NCBI RefSeq assembly: GCF_003171515.1
Contig: NC_089397.1
Coordinates: forward strand, 186,001-250,000
DNA from: Pyrenophora tritici-repentis
Taxonomy: Eukaryota; Ascomycota; Dothideomycetes; Pleosporales; Pleosporaceae
Length of the DNA stretch: 64,000 bases
Direction: 5' to 3'
Part shown: positions 44,761 through 54,859 of the stretch, in pieces
How the letters are laid out: each line of letters opens with the position of its first letter
Position numbering within the stretch: position 1 is the first letter of the stretch
Notes under the pieces: generated by a model
Told to the model about the DNA's origin: nothing
Seen by the model: only the letters and a program-made list of their open reading frames with translations
Databases searched by the model: none
Translations under genes and position numbers: made by a program

Positions 44761-44859
44761 CCAGCGTACGCAGTACTAGTACGTTATTAGCCTAACTTCT
44801 ACAACCTACTATTACGTTACTTTTTTTGCTTCCGTCGCCCTTCTTATATTTCCACCGCT

Positions 44860-47367
44860 ATGCCTCCTACGAAACACGCCTCTGATAACCTTACTCGCCT
44901 AAAAAAACGCGTTAAATCGTCCACCGCCCACAGCACTGTTAGCTAGCCTATAGCCGTTAATAGTTAGCTATCGCCTCGCAAAGCTCTCGTAGAGGCGTCC
45001 TAGGCTTTAACTTTTAAGTCGCAACTACGCGAGTCGCGGCCTAAAGACGCTATCGTCGCGCCTACTAAGGGCAGCGAGAGGGTAACAGCAGCCTCGTCGG
45101 CAGCAGCCCTAGACAATAAGACCTTGTAAGAGGCTCTAGACGCGAGCCTTATAGACAACTTTAAGGGAATTAATTAAGGGCGTTTACGTATATATATAAA
45201 GCCGCTCTCGTCGCAGAAGTCGCGTAAGAGCTAGATCTATTACTATAGCTACCGCGTTGCGCTGCTAAAGGACCTAAGTAAGCTATACTTCGTGTGCCGT
45301 TACTGCTACGAGCATAAGTACATAGATACCGGCGTCGGGATATATAAGACGACGCTCTTAACGTCGTTAGCGCAGCGACACTTAGAGCTGCCTAAGCGCG
45401 GCTATAGCTATAGCAAGTTGGCCGTCGCTGTAAAACCTACCTAGCTACAACGTCTGCTTAAGGACGGTAATAACAGCGTATCACAGAAGGTCGCTAATAA
45501 GATCGCTAGCTTTAATACCTAGCGCTTCTAGCTAGCAGCTGTTAGCTAGCTTATTAAGAATAATTACCCTCTCTCTAAGTTTAAAACACTAGCTTTTTAA
45601 CGCCTCTTTAAAGCTGCTAACCTACTAGCAGAACAAGCGCTCTAGACGTCTTATATAAGCGTCTCCTAGTACGTTGCGCGCTTATATAAGTACCTAAAGC
45701 CGCGCGTTATCTTGCAACTATCGCAGGCGCTCAGCAAAGTACACCTTAGCTTTAATAGATAGACGACTAAGGGCGGCAAGCGTGGCTTTCTAGGCGTCGT
45801 TGCGCACTTTGTCGACAGCAGAGGCGACCTATAGGACTTACCTATAGCGCTGCCCTAGCTAGCAGGCGCTTATAGTAGCGAGAGGATAGCTAAGGTTGTT
45901 ATAAAAACGCTGCAGGACTTTAAGATTACGTTGTAGTTAATTAGTTACTTTGTACTTAATAACGCCCCTAATAATAATAGTACTATTACAATATTAGCTT
46001 AAAAGTACAGTTTTAATGCCACCTACCGGCGCCTCCGCTGCGGACCTTACACGCTCAACCTTATTAGCCAAACGCTCTTTTAGGGCAAGGGTAGCGCCGC
46101 CTTGTTCGACAACGACGTATAAGAGCTCACCGACGAGCACGACTTTATAGAGGAGTAGAGACGCGTAGGCCTACTTAGCGTACTGCTTAGTATTATAAAC
46201 TACATTAAAACGCCACAATAGCATAAGCTCTTCAAGGACTTCTAGTGCCTCGCCTACACTAAGCTGCTGTCTAGCGCGTTAGCTAACGATCGCAAGATCC
46301 TTAAGCCTGTTAAACCCGTTGTTACGCGGTAGAACTCGTACTACTTATGCTTTAAGCGTGCCGTAAAGCTGCAGTTTGCAGTTAACGCCTACGCTACTCA
46401 CTATATACAGCGGGTGCAAAGGGAGGACACGTTTACGCAAAGTCGCGGCAATAAGCTGCTAGTTGCGCAGCCGTAGATGCGATTAGACGGCCTTACAGGT
46501 GCTAATTAGGCAGTAATTATAGAGTATATAGACATCCTAAAACCGCTTAAGACTACTATAAAGCGCCTCGAAGGGCGTGGTAAAAGCGGCAGCTTTAGGG
46601 CTATTGCTAAGATAATTCTAATATTCGAATACCTCCTTACCTACTACGAGCAGCGCGTTAACGCGTATAAGGCGGTTAACTACAACGAGCACAATAAGTT
46701 ACCTAAGGATTATATTATAATTAACTTGCGCGCAGCTTAGCAGAAGGCCGATAACTACTACTCTAAGCTAGACGACTCGCCCGCGTACTACGCTGCTACA
46801 ATACTCTATCCGATGTACAAGTACTACTGCGATAAGGCGTAGGCTAGGAAGCCTAACTGGCTCGAGGCTAGCAACGCTAGCTTTTAGGCGCTCTAGGCGC
46901 AGTACAACACCTTACCGCGCGCGGTAAGGCTGTCGGCAGTGATCCTAAGCGATATAGACGACGCAATCGATAGTATACTTAATCCTAGTACTACTAGCAG
47001 CCTTACTAATAACGAAGATAAGTTTAAGAGGTAGAAGCGCAGCGAGCTAGCAGCTAAGAGAGGTATAGAACACGCAGATAACCCTATTAAGTACTAGGTG
47101 AGCATGCGCGATTGCTACCCTAGCCTTAGTAAGCTTGCGCTTGACGTACTCTCTATCCTAGCGTTAAGCTGTGAGTGTGAGCGCCTGTTTAGTGAGCTAG
47201 GCGACCTGTTAGAGCCGCGACGACGACGTCTAGGACCTCAACTTCTAGCGGCAATACAGTGCGTACGACGGTGGCAAAGAGCTAGCCTTAGAGGCGACGA
47301 CGAAGTAGTAGAGGAGGAGGCAGCAGATGACGACAATATAGAGCTTTTGTGCGGGCTAGCGACTTAG
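44860..47367 (+). pseudogene. RIP-damaged hAT transposase of the outer element
   Basis: An ATG at 44860 opens a frame (MPPTKHASDNLTRLKKRVKS) that soon meets TAG and TAA codons at many sites, in places where Gln or Trp would be expected. Between stops, pieces of a hAT transposase are readable: KLYFVCRYC with a following H (BED finger), and at the end ILALSCECERLFSELGDLLE (dimerisation region), which is intact at 47098-47367. CpA and TpG are almost absent through the region while CpG remains frequent. It cannot encode a full protein. Confidence 0.88.
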
Positions 47368-47546
47368 GACGACGAAACTTAACACTAAGGCTAGCGCTAG
47401 TACAGGTTATTAAGCCGATTAATTAAGCCTTAATTAAGCTTACAATCTCAGCTTGTTAGCCCTAACAATCCAAGCTGACGCTCTCAAAAAACGAGCAATC
47501 CAATCTGACGCCTCAGCTTGGATTGGCTTGATTGTTGACAACTATG

Positions 47547-48198
47547 GTTGTAACGAGCTGAAGTTGGAAATGAAAGCCTTGGGGTTATCTCTAGCGATTC
47601 TGCCCCCTCGAGAGCTGCAGACGGGATCGGAAGCGATGGTAGGGTTACAGGAGGAACCAGCACGACACCGAGACCGTTCGCGTTCTCAGTGCATGGGGCG
47701 CTCAATCGGGGTCGGATGATAACGCACTTAGGAAGTTCGCAGTTATCTACGCATGATTAGCAAATGATAAATTATTTAGGATGTCTACGAACATCTATGC
47801 CGCTCACTCGTTAGGTCTGCCGCTAGACCACGTCGTGCAATCTCCCGGAGGGTTCTCTCGTGAGGAAGCATGATACCCTGTAACAACACTTCAATTCCAT
47901 TAACAGAAATTGATTCGTTGTTGATGTATCTGATGGTCCTTCGCCATTCTTCATCTGTTAGGTTTTTTCGCACTTTCCATTTCTTAAGCTGTCTCTCGTA
48001 CTGTGAGCTACTGTTCGAAGTCAGAGCCTAGCTATTAACAATGCGATATTGTTAATACCTAGCGATGAAATTATGGTGCCTCTTCATGTATGCCACAGTT
48101 TCGCCTAGTGTTTTCGCTACATATAACCCCTGAATTGTGGAACGGTGCTGATCCCAGATTCGCTCATCGATCCTGATGGCCCTAGAGTCACTGTCCAT
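47547..48198 (-). pseudogene. Clr5-domain 5' part of the split Clr5-ankyrin gene
   Basis: Exon 1 is 48198-48059 (ATG at 48198), exon 2 is 48010-47808, and exon 3 starts at 47746 and runs to the transposon border. The introns are 48 bp (GTATTA...ACAG) and 61 bp (GTGAGC, CTAAT branch, GTAG). The first two exons form a Clr5 domain: RIDERIWDQHRSTIQGLYVA and QYERQLKKWKVRKNLTDEEW. A Pro/Ser linker in exon 3 stops at the 8 bp duplication GTTGTAAC. It then joins in frame to 38670 downward, where the ankyrin part continues. The Clr5 domain is a short N-terminal module shared by many fungal ankyrin and TPR proteins; its function is mostly unknown. Confidence 0.85.
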
Positions 48199-49129
48199 AT
48201 CTGCTGTGAAGAAGCGTGAAGGTAGGAAATGCTGCAAGGGAAAAAAGTCATCAGGCTAAGGTGGGTGGATGATTATGAGCCCATCTACTTGACCGGTCAG
48301 TTTTAGATCCTAAGGATGCCCATCCACTACATTGTAACACCACAACATGCACTGTGGTTGTGATGGGCCAATTGAAGGACTGTGGCGTATCACTTTTCAG
48401 CCGCAATCCTGCTAGCGAATGATGCGAAACCTGCAAAGTCAGCCACTACGAGATTCCGCAAGCCCTGCATGTAAGCAACCAATAGCGTACAGGATACGTC
48501 GCGCTAAGGTTCTGTAAGTAAGACCTCCTAGCATAACCAATCATACAAAACCTGTGAGACGAGCCTCCGCGCACTTCGTGGGCCCAATCTCGCAGACTTG
48601 GCTACATAGCCGTGCCGATTTTGCAGGAACGATTACTTGAGTGTTTTCCGGGGCCCCTGGAAGAACATCGCCCAATCATGCAAAACCTGAGATACTCCAG
48701 TTACAGGATCTTGAAGTCTCAATTCTCGCAGATTCTGCATTTGAGTATGCACATAGCAGATTCTGCATTTCAGAATACACATAGGAGATTATGCATTTCA
48801 GTATGCACATATACCATGGCCCAAGTCCGCTCTACCTCCTCAAACGGAATAAAAATTGCTTTAGAGTACCAATCTCTATTGCAAGCCTTCCAGCCATTCA
48901 GATTTCCATAACACCGGCACAACCTTGGGAGAGTACCAACCACGAAACCCCCACGAATCAGTCAGTTGTAAGTTTACATCATGTTTCCTTTCTTATGGCT
49001 CTTCCCTCATATCGCCTAATTTTGGACATCGGTATGGCTCCCAACAAGTCAAAAGAGCCATAATTTTTGTCATGTGCCCAATGTGCCCGTCTCTAACAGA
49101 TAATAGACATCACTAGACCGAGCACCAGC
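48199..49129. other. Non-coding stretch upstream of the Clr5 fragment
   Basis: 931 bp. Besides the 28 bp tandem repeat, the phrase CCAATCAT(A/G)CAAAACCTG occurs twice (about 48537 and 48671), a degenerate direct repeat. Short frames here are not convincing. Confidence 0.45.
48729..48812. repeat. Three tandem copies of a 28 bp unit
   Basis: Units at 48729-48756, 48757-48784 and 48785-48812 share CAGATTCTGCATTT(C/G)AG and CACATAG with few changes. Confidence 0.9.
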
Positions 49130-49580
49130 ATGTCCTGGTCTATCGAAGCAATCATAGCATTCGTGACCCTTATGCTCACTATTTGTGTCCCATTTTTAGT
49201 ATACGTCTGGCGCAGGTTCAGGTCGCAACGTCAAGTTGAACGTGCACAGCCCGGTAAGCCCTTCAAGTATCCGATACACCCGACCAAGCTTCTGACAAGC
49301 ACCAGATGTTGAACTCGGCAATCTTTCAGAATCTCCCAGACCCCTTACACCACTTCCACCGGTTCTGTTGAGGCGTGATACAGATTCGCAATATATGGTG
49401 GACACTCTGGCGCCTTGGTACGGTCGACCGAACGAGCCCCAAAACTACCGCACCCACACGATTTCGAACGATTGTAGCGACACCCCAGCTCCAAGATCGC
49501 ATGACCATCTTTACCCTGAGGGGCGTTCGGGAATGGATCTTGGGCATTGGCTCCCTGACGCCGGCGAACACCTGCCATAG
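49130..49580 (+). CDS. Small single-span membrane protein, two exons
   Basis: Exon 1 is 49130-49253 and exon 2 is 49300-49580, with a 46 bp intron (GTAAGC...ACAAG), giving 134 residues. The N-terminus MSWSIEAIIAFVTLMLTICV and following PFLVYVW form a membrane segment of about 22 residues. A basic stretch (RRFRSQRQ) and a polar tail rich in Pro, Asp and Ser follow. Similar short proteins opening MSWS-EAII are familiar to me from Pleosporales as uncharacterised, often accessory genes; that is recollection, not a search. It lies between two transposon clusters. Function is unknown. Confidence 0.55.
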
Positions 49581-50513
49581 CGCAATAAACATCTGGTTAT
49601 GTATATCATGGAATCGCGCCATGATAATTGTTTGGTTTTTGGTCAAGTTATTCCAAGCGTTTTATTCGAGTTGCGCATAGCGGTCATCTTTTGAGACAAT
49701 GTTGGAAAGATACCTAACATGGGGGCGTATGGACTAGAATAGACAATATACGCTGTAAGCCACTGTAGACCATAAGCGAGTTACTTCTTCTTATAATCGA
49801 GCGGAGATTGATTATACCCGTTTGTCATTTTATTATCGGGTTTCTATTAAACTGGTGGTTGCGGTTGGGCCCCTTCGACAGAAAGGAACCCAGCAGTAAA
49901 AGTAAGAGAATGAACTAACTCAAGATCGTAGGTGAGCTGTAAGCTAGTTTATAACAGCACTCCCGGACTTAGAGAGGGAGAGCCTACAATGCACTGCATC
50001 CTGCCCTCCCATACAGCGCTCACCCCCACAACTCAATCAATACTTTCACCCTTCAAACCTCCGTCACGCAATCCTCTCCTCCCATACCATCCCTGGCGCT
50101 TGTACCTCACACTAAACCTCCTCGGCTCCAATACAAGATCAAAATTCAGTGATTAGGACATATGTACCCAGGTACAGTGCAGTACAGTAGGTTGCCCATG
50201 CGCTGTCTTAAAACAAGTAAAGACAGCGAAGCCCGGTTCCATCCATGGCAAGGGGGAGTGCAGGACTCATATATCATGCCCTGCTCAACCAGTGGTGAAA
50301 ACTCGGGTTTATATAGCAGACACACCACCATAAAAATAGAGGATTGTAAGTTAACTACAAACACAGGGTATCCCGGTCATCGTCTCGTCACCATCTAACA
50401 ACTACCAAAATCACAGTTTTCCCATTCTCATCGTCGCAGCTTATGCGGATCAATGGTAAGTTCCGTGCTGACTGTATTCTAATCAACATGTACTAAAAGC
50501 TTACCACCGTGAT
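49581..50513. other. Intergenic, nothing recognised
   Basis: 933 bp between the small membrane protein gene and the second RIP-damaged hAT. Only short frames are present, such as 50162-50398, which lacks family features. Confidence 0.4.
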
Positions 50514-52841
50514 CAGACTTTCCAACAAGCAAGTCAAGTCAAGCCGGCTGGCTGGCTCGAGTGGAGCTTGATAAGATGGTGAGCAGCTTGACTTGATCAC
50601 ATAATCAAGCTAAAATAGGTAGCTTGCTTGAGGCTTGACTTGATAGCTTGATAGCCTATACTACAAAAATTCCTAATGTTAAGTCTTATAATCGTCGCCA
50701 CCCTAGCTGCTAAGGTCGTACAAAAGCTCTATCTCGTCGTCTGTTATCGTTGACTTAGCCGCTACCTCGACGTCGCCTAAGCCAGCTCTTTGCCACCGTC
50801 TTACGCACTATGTAGCCGCTAGAAGTTGCGGTTTAATAGCGCGGCGACGCGGCTTAAGGAGGTCGCTAAGCTTACTAAACAGGCGCTCACGCTTACAGCT
50901 TAAGGCTAGGATAGAAAGTACGTTAAGCGCGAGCTTGCTAAGGTTAGGGTAGCGCTCGCGCAGCTCTACCTAGTATTTAATAGGGTTGTTTGCGTAATTG
51001 CTACCCTTCTCTGCGCGTGGCTCGCTGCGCTTCTACTGCTTAAACTTGTCGTAGTCTATGTTATTGTTAATAGAGGCGCTAGGGTTAATAAGGCCGTTAA
51101 TCGCGTTGTCTATGTCGCTTGTAAGGACGTTAGGGCGCCTTACCTTGCGCGGCGAGGCGCTATATAGCTGCTAAAGGGCGCGAAAGTTGCGGTTATTAGC
51201 GAGGAGCCACTTAGGTTTATCGCTCTAGACAGTGTCGTAGTACGCTTTGTAGTATAGATAGAGTATTATAGCAGTATAGTACGCTAGCGAGTTGTCTAAT
51301 TTAGCGTAGTACTCGCTAATTTTAGCCTACGCGGCACGTAAGTTAATAGCAAGATAGTCCTTAGGCGCCTTATTATGCGCGTTGTAGTCCACCGCCTCGT
51401 ACGCTTTAACGCGCTGCTCGTAGTACGAGAGTATATACTTAAAGACTAGAATAATCTTAGCAATAGCACTAAAGCGTCCGCTTTTACCGCGTCCCTTAAG
51501 TCGCTTTATAGTAGACTTAAGCGGCTTTAGGACGTCTAAGTACTTAGTAACTACCGCCTAGTTGTGTCAGAATATGGGCATATTTTGGGTGGTGGACAAA
51601 ATCCGGGTGTTTGGAGCTGTGGATTCTGTGGATCAGTTAAATTAGTCAGCGCGCACAATCCACCGCGACCCAATTGATCGAACAGCGTTGGACAAGAACA
51701 ACACACGACATCAGACCAGAACAATACAATCGATCCCCATCATATTATTATACTATTATCCCCGTCTTTGATAACCCATCACAATCTGACAAGTTGGCTG
51801 CTGTAAGCCCGTCCGATCGCATCTACTACGGCGCCTTAGGTAGCTTATTGCCGCGACTCTTAGCGTACGTGTCCTTATCTCGCACTCGTTGACAGTAGAT
51901 TGCAGCTTCACAGCGCGCTTAAAGCACGAGTAGTACGAGTTCTAGCGCGTGACGACGGGCTTAACAGGCTCTAGCACCTTGCGGTCCTCCTCTAGTGCGT
52001 TAGTAGGCAGCTTATAGTAAGCGAGCGTCTAAAAACTACTAAAAAGCTCGTACTGTTATAGTGTTTTAATGTAGTTAATAACGCTAAGCAGGACGCTAAG
52101 CAGCCTATCGCGCCTCCACTCGCCTATAAACTTAGTCTCGTTAGTAAGCTTACGCTTATTGTTGTTATAAGCGTTCTTATCCTAGCCCTAGAGAAGCCTC
52201 TAGCTAACGAGATTAAGCGTGTAAGGTCCGCAATAGTGGCGGCGATTAGACGCGCTAAAGCTAAGCTTCTAACTAATTACTACGACGGCTAAGTTATTAT
52301 TACTTACATTATTAAGTACAAAGTAGCCTACTATTTGCGCGTTAATACTAAATAGATCTAGCGTCTTAAGGATAACTTCTACTATCTTCTAGCCGCTGTA
52401 AGCGCCTATAAGCTAGGGCAACGCGATAGGGAGGTCCTAGAGGTTGCTACGAGCGTCGACGTAGTGTACAACAATACCTAGGTAGCCACGCTTTCCGCCC
52501 TTTGTCGTCTATCTATTAAAGCTAACGTATATTTTGCTTAGCGCGTGCGACAGCTCCTTTATAACGCGCGGCTTTAGGTAGTTGTACAGGCGTAGCACGT
52601 AGCGCGACACGCTTATAGAGGACGTCTACAGCGCCGCCTCTACCTCTAGGTTAGCTATAGCTAGCATCGTCTAGAAAGAAGATCTCTTAAATTTAGAGAG
52701 TAGGTAGTTACTATCTACGAGCTAGGTAACGGCGGCGAGCCTAAAGCGCGTAGTGTTAAAGCTAGAGAGCTTGTTAGCGGTCGCCTGCGCGACTGTTATT
52801 TTGCCGTTATACCTATTAGTTGTAACTATAGCCTATAACAC
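50514..52841 (-). mobile_element. Second RIP-damaged hAT copy, inverted and 5'-truncated
   Basis: The left end at 50514 starts CAGACTTTCCAACAAG, close to the CAGACTTGTCAACAATC end of the outer hAT, with the same AGCTTGA-rich subterminal DNA. The minus strand then aligns by eye with the outer transposase from its C-terminus back to about 45480 of that copy. For example, GAGCGCCTGTTTAGT occurs at 47179 and, inverted, near 50883. The N-terminal coding part and the other terminal repeat are missing. Stops and CpA/TpG loss show RIP. A solo LTR interrupts it. Confidence 0.8.
51565..51791. mobile_element. Solo LTR (227 bp) inside the second hAT copy
   Basis: The stretch begins TGTCAGA and ends TCTGACA and is flanked by the 5 bp duplication AGTTG (51560-51564 and 51792-51796). 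It breaks the transposase homology exactly. Its base composition is normal, unlike the RIP-damaged surroundings, so it arrived later. No internal retrotransposon sequence remains. Confidence 0.88.
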
Positions 52842-53146
52842 TCCAGACAGAAGAGACGTGGATACTTGGCAGATGGTTGGTCAGCAAATCATGTGACCAT
52901 CGGAAAGACCGAGTTGGTAAGCTGAATACTCTAAACTCTTCGCGGAAGAAAATCGGCACGATAAGAAGGCTGAGAATCAGCTTCTGTTAGAGTACATAGT
53001 GGCAGAGAGTCAGCCTTGAACAGTTCTATTTCTACATCCCGAAATGTGACCTTTCAGCACAGTGAACGAGTTCACAGTACTTGATGGATAGCTGGAATTC
53101 TCGATATTAATGCCGTTGACATATATTTATTCAGATCTCGGCTACT
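52842..53146. other. Intergenic next to OGG1 3' end
   Basis: About 305 bp of normal composition between the hAT debris and the OGG1 stop codon. Nothing else is visible. Confidence 0.4.
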
Positions 53147-54484
53147 TCAAGAACGTTGCCGTTTACTCCTACGAGTGGGCTCTTGCTTTACTTTCACGGC
53201 CGCAAGGTCTTCCTCTTCAGCTTCCTTTTTGATGCGTTTCCGTTTTGTGGTTTCCTTCCTGACTGCAATTTTGGCCACTGCTTCTTCATCTTCCTTCTTG
53301 ATGGTGACCTCTTCTTCTTTGATCTCCTTCTTGATAGTAACGTCCTCTTCCTTGATCTCTTTTTTGATGGTAGTCTCTTCTTTGATCTCGACCTTGGCAA
53401 CAACTCTCTCTGAAAAGGCCCTTAGGTCCGCCGTGAATAATACCGAATGCGCCCATCCCGCCTCTTTACCCCATAGTTTGCGAAACAAGTTCCCAATGGC
53501 TGCATATGTGGCGGCAGTCAAGCTACTGTGCTTGCCTTTCCCAAACCGGTAATCGCGTTGCGCAATCTGCCAAACGTGCGTGTCAACGGGAACAGACTCG
53601 GACCAGCCGAGACCAAAAAGACACACACAGTCTGCAACCTTTGGACCGACACCGTGTAAAGCCAAGAGCTCCTCGTGAGCTTTTCGGTACCCCTCGCGAC
53701 CACCTTCCGGCATATCTCCAGCTGGCTTTTCTTGTACGCCAAATTGGGGATATTCAGGGTTGCTGAGATCCTCCAGCCACTTCATCCCTTTGTCTTCAGA
53801 TACCATGCGCGCGGTCTTGGCAATGTACTTTGCCCTGTATCCGAAGCCAAGCTTCATGAGATTCGCCTCTACGGCTGGACCAGAGAGGGCAGCGGGCGTT
53901 GGGAAGTCGTGATATGGTACGTCATGGATATGTCCTATCAGAGGTCCATAGTGTAAACAGAGATTATGCACCATGCCGGATATGCGACTGATATTGTTGT
54001 TGCTGCTGCAGATGAAGCCAATGAGGGCTTCCCATGCGTCTTGTCGCAGTATCCTGATGCCTGTGAATTTCGGTGCTCTCTTTTTGAAGTTGGCGTCCGA
54101 GGCCGCCCATTGCTCGTATAGTTGACCGAGGTTTGGGGTCAGGTTGAAGTAGTGGTTGATGAGGGCCGGGGTGTCATCCTCTTCGGGGGCGACTGAGGGT
54201 GCTTTGGATGGAGGTGGAGTAAGGGGCGTGGTGGTAATAGATGGGTAGGTTGCCCGGTAATGGAGATGTTCGGCGTCCTGACGAAGAGTGATGATGCGAC
54301 CGTGAAGAGCCATTGACCATTCACCATCAGCAGACTTGCGCCATCTGATGGTATGTTAGTAGTTATTGCGACTACAGTGACATGTCGCATACCGAAATGA
54401 CTGCCCGCATCGCAAAGTCGTATCTATGCATAGCTCTGTGAGGCTTGTAGGCAGCTTGTGCCATTCTGCAGCGCGCAAGGCCAT
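53147..54484 (-). CDS. OGG1: 8-oxoguanine DNA glycosylase/lyase
   Basis: Exon 1 is 54484-54393 and exon 2 is 54344-53147 (48 bp intron), giving 429 residues. The N-terminal OGG domain begins LPTSLTELCIDTTLRCGQSF. The helix-hairpin-helix and Gly/Pro-rich loop reads LHGVGPKVADCVCLFGLGW, with the catalytic Lys at 266 and the conserved Asp at 285 (VPVDTHV). The enzyme removes 8-oxoguanine opposite C in base-excision repair and cuts the backbone. The C-terminus is an unusual Lys/Glu-rich extension with three similar units of about 13 residues (TIKKEIKEED type), followed by KRKRIKK and RRSKRQRS basic clusters, likely nuclear signals. It is divergent from the U2AF gene over 375 bp. Confidence 0.94.
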
Positions 54485-54859
54485 TTTGTATCGACAATGT
54501 TGCGCAATGCCAGTGTGAGGTCAGAGTGAATGTCGCTCGGCCTGCTCCTGCTCCTGATCCATCTGGCTCCAGTGACAGGGGTAGTCGCGCCAAGGGCACG
54601 CTAATATGGGCCCTAAGGAGGCGCTAACCAGGCCCCGACTTTCTCTCGCACGTTTTCCGCGACGGCAACAGCAATCACGGCCAAAGCATCGCGTCCTAAA
54701 TTCGGGACTATTGCAAGCAGTTGATTCATCAATTGCTTCTTGATCCAGATCTGCTAATTGCAGCTTCTTCCGCCCTCTTACCCGCCGTAGCAGCAAAGTC
54801 TCACGTGGCTGTGCTTCTACTACAGCGCGACAGCTCCGGGCAACGACGACCCGGCCAGT
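54485..54859. promoter_or_regulatory. Divergent promoter between OGG1 and the U2AF gene
   Basis: 375 bp shared by two divergent genes; no specific site is identified. Confidence 0.4.

Larger units (their letters stand above)
38907..44768 (+). mobile_element. Inner 5.86 kb hAT transposon carrying histone-like and acidic-protein genes
   Basis: The ends are perfect inverted repeats TACGCTGGCAAATGGGT (17 bp). The flanking 8 bp duplication CGCAGTAC is at 38899-38906 and 44769-44776. It lies inside the RIP-damaged outer hAT but is itself undamaged: all three genes are open after splicing, and CpA/TpG are normal. Gene order is histone H3-like (minus), acidic-tail protein (plus), hAT transposase (plus). 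Subterminal zones at both ends hold GGGTTGGGGTTGGGTTAGG-type repeats. The element therefore arrived after RIP of its host element, or escaped it. That the cargo belongs to the transposon follows from the ends and target duplication; its function is inference. Confidence 0.92.
38679..47546 (+). mobile_element. Outer hAT transposon, RIP-damaged, with nested insertion
   Basis: The ends share TTGTCAACAATCAAGC (left 38684-38699, right inverted), starting with CAGAC or CATAG. Both sides carry the target duplication GTTGTAAC (38671-38678 and 47547-47554), 8 bp as in hAT elements. Without the nested element the length is about 3.0 kb. Subterminal DNA holds many short AGCTTGA/TCAAGCT words. The transposase frame (44860-47367) is ruined by many TAG and TAA codons. 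CpA and TpG are rare while TpA and CpG are common, which is the mark of repeat-induced point mutation. The insertion point is inside exon 3 of the Clr5-ankyrin gene. Confidence 0.9.

Noticed and set aside
48612..49063. Frames of 90-99 codons upstream of the small membrane protein
   Set aside because: They run through the 28 bp tandem repeat and show no family features or splice partners.
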